Both the position numbers and the translations under genes were made by a program. Below, one piece after another: positions 24,544 to 36,190 of a DNA stretch of 64,000 bases (positions are counted from its first letter, which is position 1; each line of letters opens with the position of its first letter). The notes under the pieces are model-generated. The model was not told where the DNA came from. It did no database searches and was given only the letters and a program-made list of their open reading frames with translations. Source of the DNA: Liquidambar formosana (Eukaryota > Streptophyta > Magnoliopsida > Saxifragales > Altingiaceae); assembly GCA_039720395.1 (NCBI GenBank), contig CM077826.1:33228810-33292809 (forward strand), read 5' to 3'.

Positions 24544-25562
24544 TGATGGTGAGACAAATGGAGAGATCCAGGTGGAAGAGAGAGAGAAGCGACCTGGGGG
24601 TAGCTTAGGAGTGGGAGATAGGCAAGGAGAGAGTCGACCTAGTGGGGTGCGACCCGTATTGGAGAAGCTTCAGTCCAAATGAAGCCTTTTCGGAGAATCC
24701 CCTGAATCAAGGAAGAGATTCCTTGGTTGTTAGTGTTGTTGGTGAGGGGATTGAATGCCCCGTTAATGAAGCCAGGAAAGGCCTTTTATAGTGCCAAGGA
24801 CCTAGGACAGCTGTTTGACGCAGGTGGTAGCAGACTTAGGGTAATGGGGTAGCAGACCTAGACCCTCCTGGGTAGGTCGGCTGCCATACCCTGTTCTGGT
24901 GCTGACACCCGTGCCTGTAAGGCTTTTCGCCTGTATGAGATATGGGTTTGACCTGTCAGTTGTCCCATCATCTTTTGAGGTTGTTGTTGTATCATGTCAC
25001 TTCCCAGCTGTCCCCCAGATCGACTATAGAGGTGCAATTCCCGATGCCATCGGTGCGACCTCCTTAGAGAGCCTTCTCTCCATCCACCAAACCAAGATCC
25101 TCCAAATGTCCCAAGTGTTGAGAGAAGCTAAGGTCGAATGACCTTGCTTGAAAGCCAAGCTCGTGTTTGAGCTTCCCAAGTCCTGCCTCGACCCAGGCTA
25201 GTATTGTACTAGGGCCATACCTCAGGGGTACTTCGAGGGGGATCAGGTAGATCACCTGCCTCGACTCCCGTCACGCGATGTGATAGGCATCCGACTCAAA
25301 GAGGTCGCAGCGACCCACCTTGAGATGGTTCCGGCATCCTCGATATAGAGGGCGTCCCTCCGGGAAGGGGCATCCTCGAAGGAGTAGACGTTTCCCTCGA
25401 AGGTATGTGGATGTGGGTGACAAGGCCGTTCTGAGTGGAATTGTCCAAGCAGTGCCATTTAGGCGACTGAGGTGGCGGAGTAAGTCAACTTTGCTGGTCC
25501 ACCTTCCACGTGGCGAGGTATAGTTGGTTTGACGTGTCAAGCATATTTTGGGGGTATCAACA
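24544..25562 (-). mobile_element. GC-rich solo LTR (TGTTGATACCCCC...)
   Basis: Plus-strand ends are TGATGGTGAGAC and GGGGGTATCAACA (TG...CA), flanked by a perfect 6-bp repeat CACATA at 24538-24543 and 25563-25568. Length 1019 bp. TATAAAAGG on the minus strand (24781-24789) gives minus orientation. Its high GC contrasts with its AT-rich neighbours. Frames crossing it on both strands (for example 25252-25573) lack domains and are shadows of the GC-rich sequence. Confidence 0.82.
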
Positions 25563-26327
25563 CACATACACATATATATAAATATATAAATATGAATTCA
25601 TGATCTGAGTTCAAGTTGAGAGTGTGAGCCAAGATTGGAGTTTAACCCATTGATGTGCATTATTTTCTCACGGCATTCCTACTTTAAGTGGCTTACTACC
25701 ATAGTTGGAGCAAGTCCGCTCGCAATTCCGATTCGTTTGAACAAGCATTCCTACCCATTTCATTTGGTAGGGTAGCAATAGATCTTGTTAATTAACTCAA
25801 TCCAATAGAGCACCAATCAACACCAGTATACCTCCATGTATATATTTATATATAACGATATAGGTTCAATTGTTCAACCATGGTTATTGGATCGAGGTAG
25901 AACAAGAGCTTTTTTTTCTTTTTCTTTTTTTTTTTTTTTTGGATTGGCAAAAAGATCAAGGCAGAACAACAGAAGATTTGTGGAGGTGATTTAGAGGCGT
26001 CCATGCCAGAATTCTTATCGGCATTCGATGTTGCTTTGCCAATATTCTTACACACTCTATTTTGTAAAGAGAAAAGAAGATGATACAAAGTGAAGTTTTA
26101 GAGAATGAGTTTGGGTTGTGGAGAATAACATGTGGGAGTTTCTAATTCTTGCGTATTTCCACAGGATTTTCATCTCCCATGAATTACAAGAATTGAGATT
26201 TCATGGGAAATTAAAATCCCATGATTTAAGCGAAACGAACAACCCACTTTTTATTAATTCCTGAGAATCTACAACTCCCACCCCCAATTCCCGTGAAACG
26301 AACAGACCCTAAGTCAAATCAGTTTTA

Positions 26328-26756
26328 GGTGGAATTGATAGAAGAGATGGCCCTCTAAGGTGTGTTATTAAAGTTGATATTATGAAGGCCAATAACTCAA
26401 TCAACTGGAGGTTTATTATCGATACTCTTGCGTCTCTTAATACACCAATGCACCTTGTCAACTGGATCAAGTCATGTATTTGCTCCCCTAGGTTTTCAGT
26501 TGCCATTAATGGAGGTCTAGAAGGATATTTTCAAGGTAATAAAGGTCTTCGGCAAGGTAATCCCCTTTCTCCATACTTATTTGTCCTTGTTATGGATGTT
26601 TTCTCTAGAATGCTGGAAAAAATGATAGAACAACACCTTTTCAAATATCACCCCAAATGTGGTAAACTGAATCTTAGCCACTTGTGCTTTGCTGATGATG
26701 TTCTTTTGCTTTCTTATGCTAATAAAGCTTCCATTGCCTCCCAGTCAAATATCTAA
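26328..26756 (+). pseudogene. LINE (L1-type) reverse transcriptase fragment
   Basis: A short open frame of a non-LTR reverse transcriptase: KVDIMKANNSINW corresponds to the usual KVDL.KA.D.V.W motif, GLRQGNPLSPYLF to the GLRQGDPLSPYLF motif, and FADDVLLL to the catalytic FADD. Both ends are missing (no endonuclease, no C-terminal zinc knuckle), and it stops at 26754-26756. It lies between the inverted hAT-like terminus and an LTR fragment. Confidence 0.88.
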
Positions 26757-26779
26757 GAGTTCCTCTTATTACTAAAATG

Positions 26780-27296
26780 TAAGGAATTGATGTAGAGAAA
26801 AACTACGCAACAGAACATAATGATAAACAAAAATCATATACAATTCCTTAAAGCCCATGAATCTGATTGTGGTTCAAACAAAACATAAAACCCTAACTAG
26901 AAGAAGGGTTAGAGCACTTATAGTTGATTCAAGTCTTCAAATTCCAAGCTCTTGAATATCTTCTCGACAATGAATAATCCTTGAATGACCAGCTATGAGC
27001 AGCACAAGTGCACTGCCTCCATGGTATCCACACGTAGCAAAAGCCTTCAAGCTTCCTTCTAATTCCCCTTGTTGAACGCTAGAAGAGGAGAAGAAAGAGA
27101 GAGAGAGAGAGAGAACTTCCTCAAGTTCGGCCAAGGGGGGGAGGGAGAGAGTGATTTTGTTATGTGTGCAAGGCACATGCTAGTGTGCCTTATATAGCAT
27201 ACCATGCTAGGGCCGACCATGGGGAATCCCACCAAGTGTGGGATTTGCAATTTCCCAAAATTGCATATTAGCTCCTATAATTTACATCTAATACAA
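26780..27296 (-). mobile_element. LTR fragment related to the 6554-8241 family
   Basis: Read on the minus strand it has GGTCGGCCCTAGC, CTATATAAGGC (TATA-like, 27187-27197), a CT-rich leader, GTGGATACC, CAGTGCACTTG and TAGTTAGGGTTTTATGTTTTG, in the same order as the 3' half of the solo LTR at 6554-8241. Both ends are truncated: by the LINE fragment on the left and the inverted LTR at 27302 on the right. Confidence 0.6.
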
Positions 27297-27301
27297 GTAA
27301 G

Positions 27302-30300
27302 TGTGAACCACGGGTTTCGATCCGGGAGGGGAAGGAGAACCCTTCTTTTAAAAAGACTTGTAGAGATTTAAATTAATAAAAATCTGGTTTTTAAAAGGTT
27401 CACAAAAACAAACAAACAAGGAGTCGCCACCTCATTTTTTAAAGAAAAAAGAAAAACCATGAAAATAGTTTTAAAAAAGAAACCTTTAGAAAACCAAACA
27501 CATGACTCCGATCAAGGAAAAGCAGGTCTATCAAAACAAAAGAGGATTCAGAGACTAAGTTACGATGTGGGAAGGTTCTAGGAAACATCCTATAGGCACC
27601 CACATCGCCCCAAAATGGGTCTCTGAATTTATATGGGCTATTTTAATCACTTCCTAATTAGTCACCATGCATATGCAAAGAATCATCTATAAATAATCCA
27701 CATTCATCCATGAACATCCATAAAGCATATTAACATCCATAAAGCATGTAAATATCCATGAACAAGTATGAGAGATATGGGAAGCAGTAGAGAGATAGAG
27801 AGAATGAGCAAACAAATCCATCCTATCCACTAGCAAATATGTGATGGATAAATGAATAAGCAAACAAATCCATCCTATCCACTAACAAATATGTGATGGA
27901 TAAATGTATAAGCATGGGTCCATCCTACTCCACTAGCATATATGTGATGGACAAATGGCTAGAAAGAAAAAAAAAGAAAGAAAAAGGAAACCTAGGATAC
28001 TTAGTATCCTAGGGCAAACTTGAACATCAAATGAGCGCCTACGTACCTTACATACAAAGACATAAGGATCAAAGTCCACGTAGTTCGATTGAGAAGGGGT
28101 TACTCCCTTTACAATGAACTATAAACCCTAAGTTTCCATTAAAAGAAAAGAAGAGTTTAAAAAGAAGAAGGATTTCCAAAAAAGGAATTTGAGAAAAGAT
28201 AGAATTCAAAAAGAGATAGAACTCTTATCTAAAAAGCAGTTTGAGAAAAAGTAGAATTCTAAAGGAGATAGAACTCTAATTGAAACAGAATTTTAAAAGA
28301 GTTGGAAACTTAAGACTTCTAATCCAAGGTAAAAACAATAACCCGAGGGAGGAGAAGAGAAAAAATCAAAACAAACTTACTACGAACTACTTACCATATG
28401 CAAATTATCCCGAAACATCGAGAAAACATCAATTAATCACCCTATGTATTCTATAGGGGAATTATTAAGCTCAAACCAACCATATTCATGCTCAAATCCT
28501 CATTAGAAGACCTAAATCAAATCTGGACAGAATACTAAACATGCATATAATGACCTAAAACTCATGCAAATAGCAAAAATCAAAAGAAAAACACAAACCT
28601 AATATGCTCCTATATGCTCTAAACACCCTAACATCCATAAAACTATCCAAAACATGCTAATAGGCATTACCATGATGAAAATATCATATGACAATCCTAA
28701 ATATGAAAAGAAAATCTAACATGATGCCTTAGGTAAGTATTTTATGTAAGAATGTGAAATAATCATCCTTACGGCGAGCTTTCTTAAGTAAAACTATTCG
28801 GAGATAATTTTACGTAGAAACCACTCCACATGAAAGATTTCTTCACATATCCTACATAAAATATATACCTAAGAATGCAAAGAAACTCACAGCGCACTTA
28901 AACACACTCCAGAAAGCACCTATGCACAACCTCACCCTCTAAGGACGATAATTATTTTCGAAAAGAATAATCATCCATACACCTATGAAGATGAGGCTTA
29001 CACAGCAAGTGTCCTATACAAAAGATGCTTAAAATCATGCATATAATTGAACCATGAAGACAAAACGGCCTAAACACATCAACCAATTTTCTGTGCAAAA
29101 CGTACCTCTATCCTTAAGAGAAAAACTATCCTAACAGTAAACAATTTGCAATCCTATTCCACTAGCATACTTTCACATCATATTTGAATCATATACACTC
29201 TAAAATATAGAGTATATATGACTCCTAATTCAATTCTAAGCCATAATTATGCAGAGAATGGAGTAGAAGAAGAAGGAATCATAAAAGGATGCAAAGGAAA
29301 CTTACAACAAAGCAAAGGTCTTCGCTGTGTTCTTCCTTCTTGTTGGCTTGGTTCCCTTCTAATTCTCCTTTGAAATTGCAGTAGAAAGCCTCCTCCAAGT
29401 GATATGGGTGTGTGCAGATTCGTTCTCCCTAGCTCTCTTATGAATATGAAATGTCAAATAAGCCAAAAGTCCCTTATGCTGATGAATGAGCCTCTATTTA
29501 TAACCCACCAACCATATGAACCAATGGTTGAGATTAATTCACCATAAAATCAATCTAGGGCTGTAATTAAATCCCATGAATGTTAAACAACTCAAAACCA
29601 CCTCCCAATAGGCTTAGAAGTCCTTTAGAAGGCTGAAATTCGGAGTAGTAGAGTCCCATTCCGTAAAAAATGCAAAGAGAGACAATTCAAGATGGAACGC
29701 TCGGGTAACTGGTTAGCCCAACCGGTCACCCGAGAGGAATCCAAAAAAAATGAAATTCTAGCTCGGTTCGGCCTCCGAACTTCAAATGGACACAAATTCT
29801 TCATTTTAATTCCAATTTGAGTGATTCAAAAGCCAAAATTTCAAGGATTCAATGTAGAATAAGCCTAGAATATTCTTGAACCAAAAATCCCTGACCACAG
29901 TCAGGTGGCTGGGTTTTCATGAGGCGATTACCCGAAAAAAGGTCAATTAACCATAGGGTAATGTGGTGAACCAATCCAAAACCTATCAATAAATTAAATT
30001 GGCTTTTAAATTGGACTCATTTCATCATTCTAAAGTCAATGGAACACTCCGGAACAAATTTGGAAGTCAATTGGAAAATATATGAAGTAAAAGACAAAAT
30101 TGCCCTTCAAGTCGCAAAAGTTCTAATTAACTATCCAAACCTATCTAGAATTGAACCAAATTTGACACACATATCCAAAATGATCCTAGAAACTAAATGC
30201 AAGTGATGGGACTCAACAAAGAGACAAAAACATGCATGCAATGATGACCTATTCTCCTAAGGCTTAAAATGGCAAAAGTGTCCTTTAATGCTTAGGGACT

Positions 30301-30367
30301 CCTAAATGCTTCTAAACTTACCCAAATGCTATCATGAACTTATGGGGGTGAAAATGGGGTGTCTACA
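27302..30367 (-). mobile_element. Inverted LTR (family C, TGTAGACACCCC...TTCACA)
   Basis: On the minus strand it runs from TGTAGACACCCCATTTTCAC (30367) to GTGGTTCACA (27302), 3066 bp, and carries GGTGGCGACTCCTTG near its 3' end. It is homologous to the split LTR at 32617-45521 along its length. The bases outside the ends (GTAAG left, CCTAT right) do not match, so it has no target duplication and probably arose by recombination or lost one edge. The family stem-loop is at 29700-29734. Confidence 0.82.
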
Positions 30368-30481
30368 CCTATCATCCTTAAGACCCTAGAAACTCAATGT
30401 AAAAGACTAGATTCAAAAAGGAAACAAAAAGACACATGAAATGACAAACGCTAGTTAAGGTGACAAAAATGGGGTGTGACA
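30368..30481 (-). mobile_element. Truncated first ~114 bp of a family-A LTR
   Basis: On the minus strand it starts TGTCACACCCCATTTTTGTC like the solo LTR at 3716 and is cut off after ~114 bp, exactly where the family-C LTR begins. It adjoins the Copia fragment at 30482. Confidence 0.7.
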
Positions 30482-31262
30482 CACTATATAGAAAAACTTT
30501 TAAAGAAGTTTGGACACTCTGATTGTAAATCTATATCTACACCTTATGATGCTAATTCTCATTTAAAGAAAAATAAAGAAGATAGTGTCTCACAATCTGA
30601 GTATGCTTAAATAATTGGTAATTTAATGTATTTGATGAATTGTACTCGACCTGATATTGCACATGCTATTAGTAGATTGAGTAGATATACTCATAACCCT
30701 AGTAGAGATCATTGGACTGCGTTGTATAGAGTACTTCAATATTTGAAAGGAACTATTTATTATGGTTTATTTTATAATGGTTTTCCTTCTGTATTAGAAG
30801 GGTATTGTAATGCTAACTAGATTTCAGATTTAGATGAGACAAAATCTACTAGTGGTAATGTGTTTACACTTAGTGGAAGTACAATATCTTGGAAGTCTAC
30901 TAGGCAAATATGCACAACTGGGTCTACTATGGAGTCCAAATTCATTGCCTTAGAGAAGGTAGGTACAGAAGCTGAGTGGCTCAGAAACCTCTTAACAGAT
31001 ATTCTTATTTGGACGAGACCAACTCCATCCATATCTCTATATTGTGATAGCCAGGCTGCTATAGCCAAAGTTAAGAGTAAATCCTATAATGGGAAGAGTA
31101 GGCATATACGCCTAAGACATAATATAGTGAGGCAATTCCTTGTGATGGGGTTATATCCCTTAACTTTGTGATATCAAAGTTGATTTGGCCGATCCTTTGA
31201 CAAAACCACTAGGTAGAAATCTAGTAAGTAATACATCGAGGGGAAGGGGACTAATGCCTATA
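30482..31262 (+). pseudogene. Copia pol 3' fragment (end of RT, RNase H)
   Basis: In one frame from 30482: HYIEKLLKKFGHSDCKS, then [20 protein letters not shown], a YLKGT block, and the RNase H region with [21 protein letters not shown] and CDSQAAI. Stops at 30608-30610 and 30818-30820 and a frameshift near 31165 break it; the DPLTKPLGR-type end lies in another frame at about 31185-31215. Gag, integrase and most of RT are missing at the 5' side, where the inverted LTR abuts. Confidence 0.88.
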
Positions 31263-31837
31263 ACAAAGGGTCAACAGTGATGGTAACCCAACCTATGTAA
31301 ATGGAAATCATAAGAATTAGGTTCATATAGGTAACAACAAGTCACTAGTTGGCTTGGAGTGCACTATCAATTTATTATATTTTGAGAGTCCCTTCCTATA
31401 GTGTACATAGTGCAAACTGCAACGTGAAAAAGTTGAGTTTTAACTCTTAATGGATTCCATAATCCTTGTTGGGTGGTGTGTTTAATTGTAGTGCACATTT
31501 GATGGATCCACCTATATACGTGTGGAAGTGGGGCTGCTTCCTATGAGAACTTGGGTAGGTTCTCTAGAGCATTCATGAATTTCTAGGTATGGTGCATGGC
31601 CAATTCGTGCCACCCAAATCAGAAGAACTCAGAATTCGAGAATTAGATGTCGGTTGTAAGTCGATTGATTCACGCTAAGGAATTCTGGTTCATAGAAATT
31701 TTATATTTTACTAGTTTTCTGTGGGTCACTGCTTACATATCCTAGGTTTGGTTCATAGTCCAAAAGACACCATAACCGATGCATTAAGTTCTCACGCTCC
31801 TTTCTTTCTTTTTGTATTTTTGAAATATGTGGGGATT

Positions 31838-32215
31838 GTTGTATTTTAAGTGTAAAATAAGTATTTCAAAAAATCCAAAGGTTTTCTTAAAAGAGTTTTC
31901 TACTTGAGTGTGATAACACCTTGTCCCACATTGGAAAAGTGAAAGAGTTTTAGTAGGCTTATATAATATCCCACTTATTGTATATGGTATCATGTGGTGG
32001 GATGTAGGGAGTCCCCACCTGCATATGAGACGAAGCCCAATCGAGTGATTTGCAGGACAAGGGTCTGAAAATTGATTTAATTGGGCAAGTCATTAGCATA
32101 CGACGTGCGCGCAGGGGGGTGCAAAATCCCGAATATTTGGCTTCGCATGTGTGGGCAAGTTGACCCACATTTTGCTACTTTGATTTTTGGTTACTGGGTT
32201 ATCCATGACTTAGTT
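31838..32215 (+). mobile_element. Probable 3' LTR remnant of the Copia fragment
   Basis: A purine-rich TATGTGGGGAT ends just before TGTTGTATTTTAAGTG at 31838, as expected for a polypurine tract followed by an LTR. CACATTGGAAAAG and TATATAATATCCCAC (about 31960) resemble Copia LTR promoters. The 3' border is not defined. Confidence 0.5.
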
Positions 32216-32221
32216 TAGCAA

Positions 32222-32600
32222 CCCAACAGGTAGGATCCTACTATGGTCATATCCAAATAGAGAAACCATTCTATCACCTCTTCCTATCCTTTTTTTTCCC
32301 TTTAAAAAAAAAATTTTGACAAAAAGTATGTCAATTTTGAGTTTTTTTATAGAAAACTATAAGTGGAAGAAAAGTTCTTTAAAACGGCCAAAACACGTTT
32401 TTGATGACCTAAACAATGTAATTTGGTCAAAATATAGCTTTTATCATTGTGATTGAAGTTTTATATAGAAAATTATAAGTGAAAGAAAAGTTCTTTAAAA
32501 CGGCCAAAACACGTTTTTCATGACCTAAACAATGTAATTTGGTCAAAATATAGCTTTTGTCATTGTGATTAAGTTCAACTGACTTGGGGTCAAAGCTTTC
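32222..32600. repeat. Repeat flanking the split solo LTR, left copy
   Basis: Starts CAGGTAGGATCCTACTA and shares CAAAAAGTATGTCAATTTTG and later blocks with 45668-45940, in the same orientation. Inside it a unit of ~115 bp (AAGTTCTTTAAAACGGCC..., about 32345-32574) is tandemly duplicated; the right copy has only one unit. Confidence 0.75.
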
Positions 32601-34816
32601 AATGGGCAGTGCTTAGTGTAGACACCCCATTTTCACTCCTATGAGTTCATGTTAGCATTTGTTTAAATTTAGATGTGATTAGGAGTCTTTAAGCTTTTAA
32701 GGACATTTTTGCCTTTTTAAACTTATGTAAGTAGTTCATTATTGCATGCATCTTTTTGTCTCATTTTGCATTCCATCATTTACATTTAGTTTCTAGGTGC
32801 ATTGAGGATATGTGTATACAATTTGGTTCAATTCCAGATAGGTTTGGATAGTTAATTAGAGCTTTTGCGACTTGAAGGGCAATTTCATCTTTTAACTCGT
32901 ATCTTTTCCAATTGACCTCGAAACTCATCCTGAATTGTTCCATTGCATTTATATTGATGAAGAGAGTCTATTTTTAAAGTCAATTTAAGGATTAAATGGC
33001 TTTGGGATTGATTTACCATATTTGTCATCTATGGCTAATTGACCTTTTTCGGTTAACCACCTTGTTAAACCTAGCAACCTAACTATAATTGAATTTTGTT
33101 GGCTGAAGAATATTCTAGACGTATTCCTTATTGAATTATGGATATTTTGGCTTTTGAATCACTCAATTTGGAGTTAAAATGAACAAGTTATGGCTGTTTT
33201 AAGCGTAAAAACCCAAAATAGGAAGTAACCGGGGGAATTAGAAGAGAGCCCTCGGGTGACCAGTTGGCCCAATCGGTCAGCCGAGGCCCCGCGTCCATTT
33301 TTTCGCAGTTTCCAATTTTGACGACATTTAAGCTTCCTATTCCGTTTTTCTTACTCCAAAGAGCTTCCATCCTTATTTCTAGGTTATTCTGAGTTACTTA
33401 AGGCCTAAATGAATTAATTATAGTCATTCATTGATTTTATAGTAAATTAATCTCATCCATTGGATTCTAGGGTTGGTTAGCTATAAATTAAGACTCTCCC
33501 ATTAGCATAGAGGGTTACACAACCACCATATTCATGAGGGAGAGAGGGACAACAATTTTGTACACACTCATATACCTTGATAGAGCTATACTACTGCATA
33601 TTTAAAGGAGAACTAGAAGCATATCAAGTCAAAAAAGAAAGAAGCATCCAACAAAGGCTCTCTTTTGTAAATAAGCTAGCCTCTTTCTCCTCTTCTCTTC
33701 TTCTCTTCTTCTCTTATTCTCTTAGGTTTTATTCTCTACATATTTGAGATGACTTCTTAGCTTGGTTATCATGTCTATTGGATGTTTTTGTGATTATTTG
33801 ATGGATATTGTATGAATAACATGATAGTTTTCTAGGGTTTCTTCCTTGTGTGTTAAAATAGTGATTCTCTCTCTAGAATAGGGTTGTTTTGCGTAGCATA
33901 TTAGTTGAAGTATTAGTGCTATTTTCTCTTCATAGTTCACTCATATGCATGTTTTTTAGCACTTTTCATGTAGAACACATCTTGTGTAGGGTTTATCTTC
34001 ATTGGTCTATAGATCGATGATTATACTTTTGGAGAATAATTATCCTTTTTAGAGGGTAAGTTTTTCCATGAGTGCTTTAGAGAGTGTGTTTAAGTGTGCT
34101 GTCTTTTTCATTGCATTCTTAGGTATATATTTTACGTAGGATATGTGGAGAAATCATTCATATGAAGTACTTTTTACGTGAAAATTATCTTAGGATAGTT
34201 TTTTTTACAAAAAAGCTCACCGTAAGAAAACCTTTTTCATGCATGTTTTTACATAAAATCCTTATCTATTGCATCATGTTTTACTTTCTTTTTATGTTTT
34301 GAGTTGTTATATGATATTTTCATCATAATAATTCACTTTTTGCATATTTTTTATATTTTCATGCATGATAGTGAGTCTAGTACATATAGGAGCATATTAA
34401 GATTTTGTTTTCCTTTTGATTTTTGCTTTTAGCATGATGATTAGGATATTTTAGGGTTGTTCTTTGTCCAGATTTGATTTAGGCCTTCTAATGTAATTTG
34501 AGCATGATTATGGTTGATTTGAGCATGGTAATTGTCCTATAGCATGCATAGGATGATTATTTGGTATTTTCTCAATAAATTGAGATAATTCACATATGAT
34601 AAGTTGAGGTATGATAAGTTTTGTTATGGAATTGTTCCCTTCTCCCTTTTGGGTTATTTTCTTTGTATTAAATTATGATAATTCTTAAGTTTCCATTTTC
34701 TTAAACTCTTTATTCTCTCAAAGTTCCCTTCTTTATAAAACTTTTTATTTTCTTTTATTCCTTTTGGAAACTTCTTATCTTTGGAAAATTTCCTTTTTCT
34801 TTAAATGGAAACTTAG

Positions 34817-36134
34817 CGTTGGCCTAAATGGCTTTATCCCCGAGGTTTTGATGATAACAATACATAATAAGATGTTTAAGGACTAATGAGCATTTAAGTG
34901 ATGAATCTAGATAGGTATCAAAGCTACTAAATGTTTCAAGCATTAAGGATCAAAATGCATAAGCAAACAAAGCACAGATCATATGAAAGCAGCGCTATTG
35001 GATCCATCAAACATTCAAGAACAATCAAACTCTATCTCAAAACAATTTATGAGGAATTCTAGGAAAATATTGTAAGATTAAATTCAATCTTTGCTCACAA
35101 GTTTAAAGGGCTTAGAATAATGCTAATTGAATGATCTTAAAGGCCTAAAAATGACTTACCTTTAAAATGGACTTAATGTTTATTTTTGTCTGAAAACAGG
35201 GATTTTCAGATTGTTTCAGCCAGCTGAAAATGATGTTTCAGTAGGCTGAAATTTTTCAGCAGGCTGAAAAATCATCCTTCTAAAATTTTAGTTCTCTGAA
35301 ATTTTCAGACAACTTCTTGAGTCGGCTGAAATTCATTTGAGCAGGCTGAAATTAAGGTTTGAGACAGCTGAAAGACCTGGTTCCTTGTTCCATTTTTACA
35401 CCTTCTCTGGAATATTCAGCAGCCTTCTTTAGACGGCTGAAAGGGATATTTCAGACGACTGAAAGATATTTCAGCCGGCTGAAACCCTCGGGCAGAAGTC
35501 TAGCGGCTAGTTTTCTAACGGACTTTTGAAGCATTAAATGCCCACCAAACTTCTTTTCCCGGCATTTATTGTTCCAGAACGGCTATTCTGGACCCCTTGA
35601 GTATAAATATAAGGCTTGAGCTCATTTATGAGCATTCATTGAGCTACAAACAACAAAATCAATTACAAGCCCTAATTCCTCTTGTGAGCATTCATTGAAA
35701 TCAATCAATAGCTAAGTGTGCATTCAATTCCTGTGTAATTACTCTTTGAGAGAGCTTTCTTTGAGCACAAAATCATCTCCAAATACTTTGTATCAAAAGG
35801 GTTGTGTATACCCTCACTTGTAAGCACTTGAGAAGAGTGCATTTGGCTAAGTGTTGGTGAAGAACACTCAAGTTGTAAAGGTTTGCTGCTCCACCTTGAA
35901 GGAAAGTGATAGTTGATTGGTGAATCCTCAAGCGAGCTCTTGAGGTGAGGACGTAGGCGGGAGGCCGAACCTCGTTAATATCGTTTGCATTCTCTTCCCC
36001 TCAATCTCTTTATTATTGCGTTGTCTTACATTTAATCTTGCTTGCAATAATTTGATTTTTAGATTGCTATTAATTTTTAAATTGGCCAATAACCCTATTC
36101 ACCCCCCCTCTAGGGTTATTCTCTTGGGACAACA
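34817..36134 (+). repeat. 5' LTR of the Copia element
   Basis: Runs from CGTTGGCCTAAATGG (mutated TG) to CTCTTGGGACAACA. A TATA-like GTATAAATATAAGGC lies at about 35600-35614. The segment 35200-35490 carries multiple CAGCCGGCTGAAA-type motifs, including a perfect 16-bp palindrome at 35469-35484. Confidence 0.95.
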
Positions 36135-36136
36135 AT

Positions 36137-36148
36137 TGGTATCAGAGC
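36137..36148 (+). other. Primer binding site (initiator tRNA-Met)
   Basis: TGGTATCAGAGC follows the LTR end by two bases and matches the standard plant PBS for initiator tRNA-Met. Confidence 0.95.
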
Positions 36149-36190
36149 TCAACCTCTAGCATTTGACATATTTGTCTTGCGAGGAACGAT

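Noticed and set aside
25252..25573. Several overlapping frames in both strands of the GC-rich block
   Set aside because: They arise because GC-rich DNA has few stops; the block is a solo LTR with matched flanking repeats.
27840..27960. Repeated CCATCCTATCCACTAGCA-type blocks that could suggest a CRISPR-like array
   Set aside because: This is a short imperfect tandem repeat inside an LTR with only about three irregular units; CRISPR arrays do not occur in plant nuclear DNA.
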